NCBI GenBank assembly: GCA_017516825.1
Contig: JAFXBC010000068.1
Coordinates: 1 to 64,000 of the forward strand
Direction: 5' to 3'
Source of the DNA: Clostridia bacterium
GTDB taxonomy: Bacteria; Bacillota; Clostridia; Oscillospirales; CAG-382
DNA: 64,000 bases
In this document: in pieces, positions 35,910 through 44,363 of the stretch
Numbering within the stretch: the stretch's first letter is position 1
Layout: each line of letters starts with the position of its first letter
Notes under the pieces: generated by a model
What the model saw: the letters and a program-made list of their open reading frames with translations, nothing else
Database searches by the model: none
Told to the model about the DNA's origin: nothing
Translations under genes and position numbers: made by a program

Positions 35910-38033
35910 TTATTTGCGTTTCTTGGTCAGCAAGGCGACTACGGCGAGAACGGCCGCAGCAGCCCAAACTGCAATCAGGATCCAGAGGTAGCTTCCGCCC
36001 CTGGAGGGTTCCTCGGGAACGGAAGGTGCATTGGAAGGCTCTTCCGAAACAGCGGGAGGTTCTTCGCCCACATGGAGGACCAGGGTGTATTCCATGGTCT
36101 CGTTCTGGCCGTCGGTGACGGTGATGATCACCTCCGCATCCCCCGTAAAGCCTTCGTCGGGGATAAAGATCAAACTCTTTTTGGTGGCGGAGATCTGTGC
36201 TCTGCCATTGGCGCAGGATTCCACCACCGCCTTCAGGTCTCCGGGGAAGGAATCGGCATCGGAAACAGATATCCCGATCTCAGAGCGTTCCCCTGCAGGG
36301 ACGTAGGCTTCTTTGGGGATCTCGCAGGAGGGAGGAAGATTTTCATAGGTCTCTTTAATGAACTGATAGGTGATATCGTAGAGACGGCGAAGTCTGCGGT
36401 CGTTGCCACCGCCTCCGGTAGAGTGGCAGAAGTTATACAGCGTACCCGGTCCGGCTCCCTGGTAGAAGGTGTGAAGGGCGCTCATGTATCCCGTTTTGTA
36501 GCCTGCGAAAAGATACCGCTCGTAGTTATGGACGGCCTCCGCCATAGTCTCTGTGTTGGTAAAGAAGGAGGGCTCATTGGTTTCCATCTCAACGCCCAAA
36601 TGGTATTTCCCGATGGTATCGGCAAACTCCCAAAGCATTTCCGTATCAAAGTAGGGACGGCTGTCGGTGAATGCCACGTTGGGCTGCATCACGGCGGCGT
36701 CGAAACCAAGCTCCTGCCAATGGTCAAAGCCTGTGGACAGGTAGAAGGGATCGAACAGCACGGATTTCCCGCCGTCCTCAATGGCCTTGGTGGCAAGCTT
36801 GGTGAATCTTGCCTCGTCCTCCGACCAGGAATAGTTTACTTCCTCGCCGTACCAATAATAGCCTACCAGCTCTAAGTGGGAAAAGTTTGCCTGTTCAAAG
36901 CGTTGCGTGACGTATTCGTCGTACCATTTTACGGCAGCGGCACGCTCCTCGGGGGTGCGGGTATAATCCGCCTTGCCATCACCGTCCAGGTCGCCGAAGG
37001 GCTTGGTGGGGATCCCCGCGTAGGGCATGGTCAAAAGCACGGGGAATTTTCCTTCGATGCCCAGCTTGGAATACACCTGCTCTACGGCGGTGTTCAAGGC
37101 GTCCAAGTCGTAGCCTTCCTCGAACAGAAAATCGGTATAGTAGATCCAGTCGCTCATCACGGCGGCAGGGTACTTGGGGGTTTTTACCAGGGTACCGCCG
37201 GAAGGATACGCAAAGTTGGTGGAGACGCAGGGAACGAATGCTACGGCGTCAAACATGGTGTCCTTGATCTCACCTTCCGCAGAGAGATAGGCCACGTAGG
37301 GCAACAGCTCCTCTACGGTGTTTTGGGCTCTGTCCTGGGCAGAGGGGAAATAGCCGTTGTACATCTTGATGACGTCGGTGATGCCCTCCAAAGAAGTGCA
37401 GTAGTAGGATTCCTCGGGACTATCGGGTTTGATGGTCAATTCCTGCCCGGTGAGGGTCTTGCTGCCGTAGATCTCGATCTCGTCGCAGACACCGAAAATA
37501 TCACAGCAGTACTCCACCCGCACGTATTTTGCGGCGGTGGGCTCGATAGAGAGCTTGGCGTCAAAGCGGCGCGAGGAGGCGTTCAGCGGGAAGGAGGGGT
37601 TACAGGTGCCTGCCAGAAACCAATCTTCCCCGTTGTCGGAGAGATACAGATTCACGTAGCGAGGCGCGTAGAAGGCAGAGCCGCTGTCGTGGTAAAAGCC
37701 TGCGGAAAAGCCGTCGACGGCTACGGGAGCGTCGAAGGCAAAGGTGACGTAGCGAGAGCGGGAGCGGAAGGTGGCGTACCAGGCGGGATCCTTGACGCCG
37801 CTTTTGGCACGAACGCCGTCGGTGAGCTTCCCTGCAATGCCAAGGCCGTCCTCGCTGTCGTAGGTAGCTCCGTTTTCGGAAAAGTTGGAATAGGAATGTT
37901 GGGTAGGGACTCCGTTCTCCACGGTGTACGCCATTCCGGACACCAGGTTGACACTCTCGGCGGTTGCAGAGCCTGTCAAGGGCAAAAGCAAAGAGAGCAG
38001 GATCAGGGGAACGACCATCATCTTCTTAAACAT
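35910..38033 (-). CDS. Secreted, membrane-anchored DUF4855 protein with discoidin-like N-terminus
   Basis: 707 residues from the ATG at 38033 (MFKKMMVVPLIL), behind AAGGAGATG. A signal peptide (about 1-25) is followed by an F5/8 type C (discoidin)-like carbohydrate-binding part to ~190 (KYVRVEYCCDIFGVCDEIEIYG). A DUF4855 domain spans about 215-575 (TDFLFEEGYDLDALNTAVEQVY, in part; also ELVGYYWYGEEVNYSW), resembling a glycosidase-like barrel. An Ig/cadherin-like domain and a Pro/Glu/Ser linker lead to a C-terminal membrane segment and KKRK. The catalytic function of DUF4855 is not known; carbohydrate-active is an inference. Confidence 0.85.
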   Translation of the reverse strand: MFKKMMVVPLILLSLLLPLTGSATAESVNLVSGMAYTVENGVPTQHSYSNFSENGATYDSEDGLGIAGKLTDGVRAKSGVKDPAWYATFRSRSRYVTFAFDAPVAVDGFSAGFYHDSGSAFYAPRYVNLYLSDNGEDWFLAGTCNPSFPLNASSRRFDAKLSIEPTAAKYVRVEYCCDIFGVCDEIEIYGSKTLTGQELTIKPDSPEESYYCTSLEGITDVIKMYNGYFPSAQDRAQNTVEELLPYVAYLSAEGEIKDTMFDAVAFVPCVSTNFAYPSGGTLVKTPKYPAAVMSDWIYYTDFLFEEGYDLDALNTAVEQVYSKLGIEGKFPVLLTMPYAGIPTKPFGDLDGDGKADYTRTPEERAAAVKWYDEYVTQRFEQANFSHLELVGYYWYGEEVNYSWSEDEARFTKLATKAIEDGGKSVLFDPFYLSTGFDHWQELGFDAAVMQPNVAFTDSRPYFDTEMLWEFADTIGKYHLGVEMETNEPSFFTNTETMAEAVHNYERYLFAGYKTGYMSALHTFYQGAGPGTLYNFCHSTGGGGNDRRLRRLYDITYQFIKETYENLPPSCEIPKEAYVPAGERSEIGISVSDADSFPGDLKAVVESCANGRAQISATKKSLIFIPDEGFTGDAEVIITVTDGQNETMEYTLVLHVGEEPPAVSEEPSNAPSVPEEPSRGGSYLWILIAVWAAAAVLAVVALLTKKRK

Positions 38034-38062
38034 ACGCGCATCTCCTTTTTCTTCTTGGATAC

Positions 38063-38091
38063 AGTATAAAGGTTTTTTGGCCAAATTGCAA
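38063..38091 (-). promoter_or_regulatory. Promoter of the DUF4855 gene
   Basis: On the minus strand TTGCAA (38091-38086), a 17-base spacer and TATACT (38068-38063), 30 bases ahead of the start at 38033. Confidence 0.78.
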
Positions 38092-38140
38092 GAGCTGTCT
38101 GAAACTTTTTTGCATATACTGTCTATCAGAGGTGTTGTTT

Positions 38141-38866
38141 ATGTTGGACGGTAAGACAATTGCTTTTCGGTTGCCCTGCGGGACGCCTGCTTTTTCCGTA
38201 GCCTTCAGAGGAAACGAGGGCTTTGCGGCGGTGGACGGGCGGGAAAACGCAGTCTATCTCTTTTCCTGTTGCGGGGCGTTTTTGGAGACAATTCATACGG
38301 CAAGGGCTTACGAGGTTTTGACGGAAATGGGAGACTTGGGGTATCTTGCCCTTCCCCGCTGTATCTGCAGACGGTTTTCCAATCGGGTATACCTGTTAAA
38401 CGGACGATTCGAGGAAGTGGGAAGCTTGGAGCTTTCCGGCGAATGCGAGGACTGCGGCGAACTGAACGACGTGTTTTTCACGGAAGACGGAGAGATCATG
38501 GCCATTTTCAAAAACAGCCTGCGGGTATACGATCTCACCGGGAAGGAAATAGACAGAATGACGGATCCCGCCTCGCGGATGCTTTTCAACGTAGCTACCA
38601 ACAAGGAGCTGACGGCTGTACACCATCGCCGCAGGTGGGGGGATCTGCTGACGGTAGCCGCCGAAAACGATAGCCAGATAAAGGCTATTTGCGGACGTCT
38701 TGTCCTGCGGGATCTGATCCCCGGCGGGGAGGGCGTGTTTTACGGACTTTTCGGATATCGTTATCAGTACAATTATCTTCTGCCGGTGTATGCCGACGGA
38801 CGGATGGTATTGCCACGCGAGGATGAGCTTTTCACCTTTCTGCAAAATGTTACGCCCTGTTCTTGA
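38141..38866 (+). CDS. Protein of unknown function, beta-propeller-like
   Basis: 241 residues from the ATG at 38141, behind AGAGGTG. There is no signal peptide or membrane segment. Repeated short strands of the form NAVYLFSCCGAFLETI, RVYLLNGRFEEVGSL and LRVYDLTGKEIDRM, spaced about 40-50 residues, resemble blades of a beta-propeller. Seven or more cysteines are scattered through it. I cannot name a family. It diverges from the DUF4855 gene and precedes nnrD, which has its own promoter. Confidence 0.7.
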   Translation: MLDGKTIAFRLPCGTPAFSVAFRGNEGFAAVDGRENAVYLFSCCGAFLETIHTARAYEVLTEMGDLGYLALPRCICRRFSNRVYLLNGRFEEVGSLELSGECEDCGELNDVFFTEDGEIMAIFKNSLRVYDLTGKEIDRMTDPASRMLFNVATNKELTAVHHRRRWGDLLTVAAENDSQIKAICGRLVLRDLIPGGEGVFYGLFGYRYQYNYLLPVYADGRMVLPREDELFTFLQNVTPCS

Positions 38867-38891
38867 AAAGAAGGAAAAGATGTGATACAAT
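38863..38891 (+). promoter_or_regulatory. Promoter of the nnrD-lipoprotein-alr operon
   Basis: TTGAAA (38863-38868), a 17-base spacer and TACAAT (38886-38891), 25 bases before the nnrD start codon; the -35 box overlaps the preceding stop codon. Confidence 0.78.
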
Positions 38892-38916
38892 GCTTCCTGT
38901 GAGGAGGTATTTTCAC

Positions 38917-39726
38917 ATGACGGAGCAGATCGACGGAAGGATTTTGGAGCGTTTGTTACCCAGACCCGAAGAGTCTCACAAGGGAAGCTTCGGCACTCTT
39001 GCTATGCTTTGCGGCTGTGACGATATGCCCGGTGCGGCGTATCTTGCGGCTTCCGGTGCGTTGCGAAGCGGCGTAGGGCTTTTGATGGCGGCGGCAGAGG
39101 GGAGCTTGCGGACTGTTTTGCAGACTCGTCTTGCGGAGCCTGTATGGATCACCCCCGATGCACTTCCCCATCCCGCACAAACGGCTTTCCTTTGCGGATG
39201 CGGGTTGGGGCGGACGAGGGATCAATTGTTGAAGACCCTTTTGCCCAAGATTTCCGTTCCCGCCGTTTTCGATGCGGATTGCATAAATTTCTTTGCGCTG
39301 CATAAGGATGTGTTGGACGGACTTTCCGCGCCTTGCGTGCTGACACCCCATCCCATGGAATTCTCCAGACTTACAGGGCTTTCCGTGGGAGAGATCCAAG
39401 CCGACCGGGAAGGCCTTGCCGCCGCTTTTGCACATCAACACGGCTGTGTTCTGGTTTTGAAGGGACACAGGACGGCGGTTGCTTCCCCCGACGGCAGGGT
39501 ATTCGTAAACACCAGCGGCTGTAACGCGCTGGCAAAGGGCGGTAGCGGCGACGTGCTGGCAGGGGTGATCGCTTCTCTCCTGGCCCAGGGGCATTCCTGC
39601 TTGGATGCCGCCTGCATCGGCGTTTATGCTCACGGCCTTGCGGGAGAACGGTTGGCAGAGAAGCACGGCGCAAGAGGGGTTTTGCCCTCCGATCTGCCTA
39701 TGGAGATCGGGAGGATTTTGGGATAA
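38917..39726 (+). CDS. nnrD: ADP/ATP-dependent NAD(P)H-hydrate dehydratase
   Basis: 269 residues from the ATG at 38917 (MTEQIDGRILERL), behind GAGGAGG. The ribokinase-like fold shows HKGSFGTLAMLCG, TPHPMEFSRLTG and the nucleotide-binding AKGGSGDVLAGVIASLLAQG. It dehydrates damaged S-NAD(P)HX back to NAD(P)H. Many bacteria fuse it to the epimerase NnrE; here the epimerase half is absent and does not occur elsewhere in the window. Two genes before alr, a linkage seen often in Bacillota. Confidence 0.95.
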   Translation: MTEQIDGRILERLLPRPEESHKGSFGTLAMLCGCDDMPGAAYLAASGALRSGVGLLMAAAEGSLRTVLQTRLAEPVWITPDALPHPAQTAFLCGCGLGRTRDQLLKTLLPKISVPAVFDADCINFFALHKDVLDGLSAPCVLTPHPMEFSRLTGLSVGEIQADREGLAAAFAHQHGCVLVLKGHRTAVASPDGRVFVNTSGCNALAKGGSGDVLAGVIASLLAQGHSCLDAACIGVYAHGLAGERLAEKHGARGVLPSDLPMEIGRILG

Positions 39727-39760
39727 GTCCGTATCTGAATAGAAACGGGACGATTTTGCA

Positions 39761-40267
39761 TTGAAAAAGCTTTTGTTGTTACCTTTGTTTTGTATTCTGC
39801 TTTGGGGCTGTACCGGGGACGCTCCCCCGCCCGAGGAGTCATTTTGCGCCGCGATGGAGATCACCTTTGCCACGGAGGGTGTGGAGGGGATCCTGACGGT
39901 AACGGAGGAAGGCTGTACCTTTGGGTTCACCAAGCCCGATACGCTGAAAAAGCTGACTTTGTTCTACGACGGGGCAGAGCTTACCGCAAAGTACGGGAGC
40001 ATGGAGACCAAGGTGCCGAAATCCTTTCTGGGGAGGATCCTGCCCATTTACGACCTGCTTTCGGCCTTCCGCGACGGAACCCCCGAGCAGACGGGAGAAA
40101 ATATCCGCAGGGTAGCTCTTGACGAACGGGAGTTTTTGTTGTATTATAATGTGGAGACCAACCGGATCACAGAGTTGGAAGTGAAAGGAGCAGACGGCAC
40201 GTACGTATACGAGGTGCTTTCCTACATAGAAAAGAATGACGACACAGAGAGTGCGGGTTCAGATTGA
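39761..40267 (+). CDS. Lipoprotein of unknown function
   Basis: 168 residues with a TTG start at 39761. The N-terminus KKLLLLPLFCILLWGC is a lipoprotein signal with lipobox LLWGC (Cys 17). The mature part is acidic, with strands such as AAMEITFATEGVEGILTV and GCTFGFTKPDTLKKL, reminiscent of small Clostridia lipoproteins that resemble LolA-like or DUF4367-like folds, but I cannot assign it. Its last 32 bases overlap the start of alr, so the two are translationally coupled. Confidence 0.78.
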   Translation: MKKLLLLPLFCILLWGCTGDAPPPEESFCAAMEITFATEGVEGILTVTEEGCTFGFTKPDTLKKLTLFYDGAELTAKYGSMETKVPKSFLGRILPIYDLLSAFRDGTPEQTGENIRRVALDEREFLLYYNVETNRITELEVKGADGTYVYEVLSYIEKNDDTESAGSD

Positions 40268-41336
40268 GACCCGAAAGATCAAAGAGAATTACAGGCACTT
40301 GCAAGCTCTCGTTCCTGCAGACTGCAAGGTTCTGGCAGTGGTAAAAGCGGATGCCTACGGACACGGTGCCGTGGAGATCTGCAACCGGCTTTACGAAAGC
40401 GGTTGCCGTTATTTTGCGGTGGCTTGCATTGAGGAAGCCATGCATTTGCGGAAGCACGGGATCAAAGGAAACATTCTGATCCTGGGGAACACGGATCCCT
40501 CTTACGCCAAGCAGTTGGAGGAGATGGATCTGATCCAGACGGTGGACTCCGAGGTATACGCCAAGGCCTTGGCCAAGGACGGCAGAGTGCGGGTCCATAT
40601 CAAGGTGGACACCGGGATGTCCCGTTTGGGGCTTTACTGCCATCACCCCCGAGACGTGGAAGGGGTCGCAAAGGCCATTGAGGACATTTCCTCTCTTGAA
40701 GGGCTTTCCGTAGAAGGGATCTTTACCCACTTTGCGGACAGCGACGGAGAGACGGAGGAGTTCACACGGAAGCAATTCGGGTTGTTCACTTCCCTGCTGG
40801 ATGTGTTGGATACCATGGGCGTGGACGTTGGGATCCGCCATTGCTGTAACAGCGCGGGGATCCTGCGATTCCCGGAAATGCATTTGGATATGGTACGTGC
40901 GGGACTGGTGCTTTACGGGCTGATGCCTTCCGCATACGTAAAGGATCCTGCTTTACAGCCCGCCATGAAGCTGATCGCCAGAGTCTCTGCGGTGAACACC
41001 TTACAGGCCGGAGACGCGGTCTCCTACGGAGGCATTTTCAAAGCGGAAAAGGAGATGCGGGTGGCTGTTCTTTCCATCGGGTATGCCGACGGGCTTTCCA
41101 GAGCCTTGTCGGGAGATCTGGACGTGGAGATCAACGGACACCGGGTGCCCTTGATCGGACGGATCTGCATGGATCTTTGCATGGCGGATCTGGGAGACGT
41201 TCCCTGCAAGACGGGGGACGAGGCGGTGATCTTTGATACCCCCGAGAAGATCGAGGAGATAGCGGAAAAGCTTGGTACCATCAATTACGAGGTAATCTGC
41301 TCCCTGAAGAAGCGGGTCTATATCGAATACGTTTGA
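40236..41336 (+). CDS. alr: Alanine racemase
   Basis: 366 residues, ATG at 40236. It makes D-alanine for peptidoglycan using PLP. The PLP lysine lies in AVVKADAYGHGAVE (near residue 36); the second catalytic base is the Tyr in DAVSYGGIFKAE (near 264). Also typical are VDTGMSRLG, and GRICMDLCMADLGDV near the substrate entry. It is the last gene of the operon nnrD-lipoprotein-alr and ends at the terminator 41340-41372. Confidence 0.97.
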   Translation: MTTQRVRVQIETRKIKENYRHLQALVPADCKVLAVVKADAYGHGAVEICNRLYESGCRYFAVACIEEAMHLRKHGIKGNILILGNTDPSYAKQLEEMDLIQTVDSEVYAKALAKDGRVRVHIKVDTGMSRLGLYCHHPRDVEGVAKAIEDISSLEGLSVEGIFTHFADSDGETEEFTRKQFGLFTSLLDVLDTMGVDVGIRHCCNSAGILRFPEMHLDMVRAGLVLYGLMPSAYVKDPALQPAMKLIARVSAVNTLQAGDAVSYGGIFKAEKEMRVAVLSIGYADGLSRALSGDLDVEINGHRVPLIGRICMDLCMADLGDVPCKTGDEAVIFDTPEKIEEIAEKLGTINYEVICSLKKRVYIEYV

Positions 41337-41339
41337 GTA

Positions 41340-41372
41340 AAAAAAGACTTCCCGAAGCAGGAAGTCTTTTTT
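41340..41372. terminator. Bidirectional terminator between alr and the metallophosphoesterase gene
   Basis: AAAAAGACTTCC-CGAAGCA-GGAAGTCTTTTTT: a long stem flanked by A and T runs, serving two converging genes. Confidence 0.92.
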
Positions 41373-41379
41373 GATGGGT

Positions 41380-42234
41380 TTATACAGGCACAAAACGCAG
41401 TAAAGCACAGGCGCCAACCATGGCGCTGGAGCAACAGATCTGCTGTTTGCCGGGGGCATATTCGGAGATATGATGCCCATGAACGTGGCCGCAAAGGATG
41501 GCGGCAATGGGACAGGTCTCCTCCTGCAGGTATGCCAGGAATTCTGCGCTCTCTGCATCCACGTCATCCCCGCCCAACAGGAAGTAGGGGTTGAAAATGG
41601 AGGTCTCTGCCGTGTTGTGGGGCGTTTTTACGGGAATATGCATAGCAAGCACGGGAACGTTGCCTTGATCCTTTTCTTGCTGTGCGGCGGCTTTCACGGC
41701 CTCGGACAGCTCTCGGGGGATCTTCTTGCGGGAATTATCGATCCCCAGAAGGGAGAGATTTCCGAACCGCAGGATCTGTACGGTTCCTTCTCCGGTATAG
41801 GGCAGATAAGCCTCATCGTTACCCACCTCGTGGTTGCCCCGCACCCACATCCAGGGGATCTCTACCTTCTGCAAGCCGTCCCCGAGGAAATCGATGGTCT
41901 CGGTGCTGAAGTCGTTGAGCATATCCCCGGTCATCAACAAGCAATGGGGCCTTTTTTCGTTGACCAAGGAAATATACTTTGCAAGAGCTTCCTCCGGCTG
42001 GATAAGGTGGGGCTCGTCGTAAGCGTCTCCGTAGAGCTTTGCAAAGGAAAGACGGACACCCTGCCAGGCATCACGCTGTTTTTTAGCGAAAGCCTTCCAT
42101 TCCTCGGTGCTGTTTTCGTCGGCGACGATGAGGTGCAGGTCGGACATATGGAAGATCTGCACTTCCTCCTTGAGTCCCTGTACGGGGATCACCCGCTCCC
42201 TCACCTGGAAATAAGGATCGTTGGTATAGAACAT
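41380..42234 (-). CDS. Calcineurin-like metallophosphoesterase
   Basis: 284 residues. All metal-binding motifs are present in order: FHMSDLHL (near 30), MTGDMLNDF (near 100), RGNHEVG (near 134), AMHIPVKT (near 200) and CGHVHGHH (near 262). It has no signal peptide, so it is probably cytoplasmic; the substrate is unknown. The ATG at 42234 has no convincing ribosome site and lies 12 bases after the upstream gene's stop, so it may rely on translational coupling. Confidence 0.88.
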   Translation of the reverse strand: MFYTNDPYFQVRERVIPVQGLKEEVQIFHMSDLHLIVADENSTEEWKAFAKKQRDAWQGVRLSFAKLYGDAYDEPHLIQPEEALAKYISLVNEKRPHCLLMTGDMLNDFSTETIDFLGDGLQKVEIPWMWVRGNHEVGNDEAYLPYTGEGTVQILRFGNLSLLGIDNSRKKIPRELSEAVKAAAQQEKDQGNVPVLAMHIPVKTPHNTAETSIFNPYFLLGGDDVDAESAEFLAYLQEETCPIAAILCGHVHGHHISEYAPGKQQICCSSAMVGACALLRFVPV

Positions 42235-42246
42235 AGGGCAGGCGTA

Positions 42247-43110
42247 TTATTCAAAGGTGACGCTGGATGCCCACTGGAAGACGTCGTCCTTCAGCTTGTT
42301 GGCGTCTCTTTCCATGGTAGTAAAGTCTACGAACCAGAAGGCCTCCTCGGATTTGTAGACGAAGGTGTAGCACTTGTAAACGCTGTTGTCTGCGGGGCTT
42401 TCCTCGGTATACTCGAAGTACATCAGGTCGCCTTCGGTCTTCACCTCGCCGTCGCAGTCGATGTATTGGTCATCCAGCATGGAGATCAAAGCGTCGGCAT
42501 ATTCCTCCAGAGAAAGATCCTCCAGGCCCTCGTAGGCGGAGAACTGCTCCTTCAGAACCAGAACCATGGCCTCGTTGGAGGAATAGCACTGGGTATAACC
42601 GAAGTATTCGTCTTCAAAGAAGTTGTCGTTCAGCGTGATGGAAATGCCATCTCCGCTGAAGGTCTTATCGGATGCGAAGTCCAGATTGCGGAGAAGGCCG
42701 ATGGCAACACCCACCAGGATGGCAACCAGGATGATGACCACGCCCTTGACGGCATTCTTCTTGCGGTGCTTCAAAACAGCTTCGTTGGAGTTCCCGTCGA
42801 AGCGGAAGCCGTTGCCCGCGCCGACGCTGTTGACGCACTTACCGGACAGGACGATGTCCTCGGTGCCTGCGGGGAGCTGGTAGAATTCACCGGACATATT
42901 CTTGCTGAGCACGTCAGCAATGACGTAGATCTTGGCCTCCTCGTCGCCAACCACGAAGTTGCGCTCTTCCCCGTTCTTCAGTTCGCCAAGCTTACGGCAA
43001 GGAACGCCGCCGATCTTGATCTCCTCGGACTGGGGGTCTTCGATGTAGACCTTCATAGTCGCAAGGGACGCTACGAAGGACTTGGCTCGGATGATGGTAA
43101 CGTTTCTCAT
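42247..43110 (-). CDS. Membrane-anchored protein of unknown function
   Basis: 287 residues from the ATG at 43110 (MRNVTIIRAKSFV), behind AAAGGAGG. Residues ~1-100 look like a cytoplasmic beta domain (VYIEDPQSEEIKIGGVPCRKL). A basic stretch HRKKN leads into one membrane segment (about 120-140). The outer ~145 residues resemble PsbP/DUF-type lipid-A-like domains seen after membrane anchors in Clostridia (SGDGISITLNDNFFEDEYFGY). A cytoplasmic sensor with an outer domain is possible but unproven. Confidence 0.75.
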   Translation of the reverse strand: MRNVTIIRAKSFVASLATMKVYIEDPQSEEIKIGGVPCRKLGELKNGEERNFVVGDEEAKIYVIADVLSKNMSGEFYQLPAGTEDIVLSGKCVNSVGAGNGFRFDGNSNEAVLKHRKKNAVKGVVIILVAILVGVAIGLLRNLDFASDKTFSGDGISITLNDNFFEDEYFGYTQCYSSNEAMVLVLKEQFSAYEGLEDLSLEEYADALISMLDDQYIDCDGEVKTEGDLMYFEYTEESPADNSVYKCYTFVYKSEEAFWFVDFTTMERDANKLKDDVFQWASSVTFE

Positions 43111-43161
43111 AAAATGCCTCCTTTTAAGGCCGCAGGTATCGCGGCTCTTTTTGATACGGTC

Positions 43162-43190
43162 ATTATACCATATCATATGAAAAAACACAA
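43162..43190 (-). promoter_or_regulatory. Promoter of the 43110/42234 gene pair
   Basis: On the minus strand TTGTGT (43190-43185), a 17-base spacer and TATAAT (43167-43162). Between it and the ribosome site the leader can form GCCGC-GATACCT-GCGGC (43129-43145). Confidence 0.75.
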
Positions 43191-43211
43191 TAGGATTTTT
43201 TCAATTTTCAC

Positions 43212-43243
43212 AAAAAAAGAAGGCAACTTTTAGTCGCCTTCTT
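43212..43243 (-). terminator. Terminator of the large secreted-protein/opp gene series
   Basis: On the minus strand GAAGGCGAC-TAAAA-GTTGCCTTC is followed by seven T's. It lies 8 bases after the dockerin gene stop and is the only clear terminator found between there and the window end. Confidence 0.88.
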
Positions 43244-43250
43244 CGAAAAC

Positions 43251-44333
43251 TCAATCATTGGGAGACCACTTACCCAGCAGGTAGTTTCTCAACTTGAAGT
43301 AATCCACCTTTTCGATCTTGCCGTTGCCGTCGATATCACTTCTGGAAAGCATTCCATCGTCGTAGTCGATCTCCTTGCCCAGCAGATAGGTCTTCAGCTT
43401 GAAGTAATCAAGCTTTCCGGCTTTACCGTCGCCGTCAATATCGCCAAAGACGTAGGCGGGTTCTTCCTGCTCGAAATAGTAGCAAGCAAACATCCAGGCG
43501 TCATCCAGGTTACCGCCGATCCAGCCATCTGCACCGTACCAGCCCTGAAACTTGCCAACGCCTTGGAAGATGATCATCAGGTCTTCGGTGAGAGGATAGT
43601 ACGCAGTTTCATCGGTGCATGCCAGATATTCTCCCAAAGCTTGGTTGTAATTGATCTTCTGTACGACGGTATCTCCCTCGTAGATCACGTCCTTCAGCTG
43701 ACCGTACTCCTTTGCTGCGGCAAGACTCATCTGGAAGTCGGCAAGGCAGGCGTACAGCAGAGGACCGTTGGCACTACCCAGGTGATAATATCCGTCCGCG
43801 CCCTGAACAGCAATATCGCAAGTCTTATCGAAGGTATCCACGTACAGCAGATCATCCTCATTGCCCTCAAAGGTGAAGGGAACGGGGGTGAACTTGTTTT
43901 CGTAAACAGTCCACGGGATCTCAACAATGACGATCTCTTCCTTCTCAACAGAGAGATTAACAGTAGCATCGTCGGTGATGACAGCAACCAGGATGGACTG
44001 GCCTACGGATCTGCATTCCCATTCGAAGCTGTTTTCCGTTACGGTTTCTGCAGTAGGCTCGATAGTGACCCACATACCGTTATAGCTGACGAGAGCCACC
44101 AAGCCGTTGGAGGCGGTGAAGATAAATTTGCCGATCTCGGTAGGTTCAAAGTAAAATACGGTGTATATGCAGTCGGGAACCATGTGGTATTCCTTGGTCC
44201 CTACGGAAAGACTTTCGTCAGACTGGACGTAGTTTTCCAAAGAGACCGGATCCGCAGCCTCGGCGAGGACTGCCATGGGGGTAACGGTGAGGATCACAGC
44301 CATAAGCAGGCTAAGAAGTTTCTTCATGGTCAT
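43251..44333 (-). CDS. Secreted dockerin-domain protein with an unrecognised repeat module
   Basis: 360 residues, ATG at 44333 behind AGGAGG. A signal peptide (about 1-25, cut near VLAEAA) is followed by a beta-rich region, then the module that begins DGYYHLGSANGPLL (near 180) and ends DDAWMFACYYF (near 287). The C-terminus (about 295-356) is a type I dockerin: two calcium loops, DIDGDGKAGKLDYFKLK and DIDGNGKIEKVDYFKLR, each followed by YLLGK. Dockerins bind cohesins on scaffolds or cell surfaces; no cohesin is visible here. Last gene of the co-directional series. Confidence 0.88.
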   Translation of the reverse strand: MTMKKLLSLLMAVILTVTPMAVLAEAADPVSLENYVQSDESLSVGTKEYHMVPDCIYTVFYFEPTEIGKFIFTASNGLVALVSYNGMWVTIEPTAETVTENSFEWECRSVGQSILVAVITDDATVNLSVEKEEIVIVEIPWTVYENKFTPVPFTFEGNEDDLLYVDTFDKTCDIAVQGADGYYHLGSANGPLLYACLADFQMSLAAAKEYGQLKDVIYEGDTVVQKINYNQALGEYLACTDETAYYPLTEDLMIIFQGVGKFQGWYGADGWIGGNLDDAWMFACYYFEQEEPAYVFGDIDGDGKAGKLDYFKLKTYLLGKEIDYDDGMLSRSDIDGNGKIEKVDYFKLRNYLLGKWSPND

Positions 44334-44363
44334 GTTTGGGGCCTCCTGTTTTATAATTTAATT

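Noticed and set aside
41380..43110. Two-component or sensor kinase pair
   Set aside because: The membrane-anchored protein lacks kinase motifs and the neighbour is a metallophosphoesterase; no signalling pair can be claimed.
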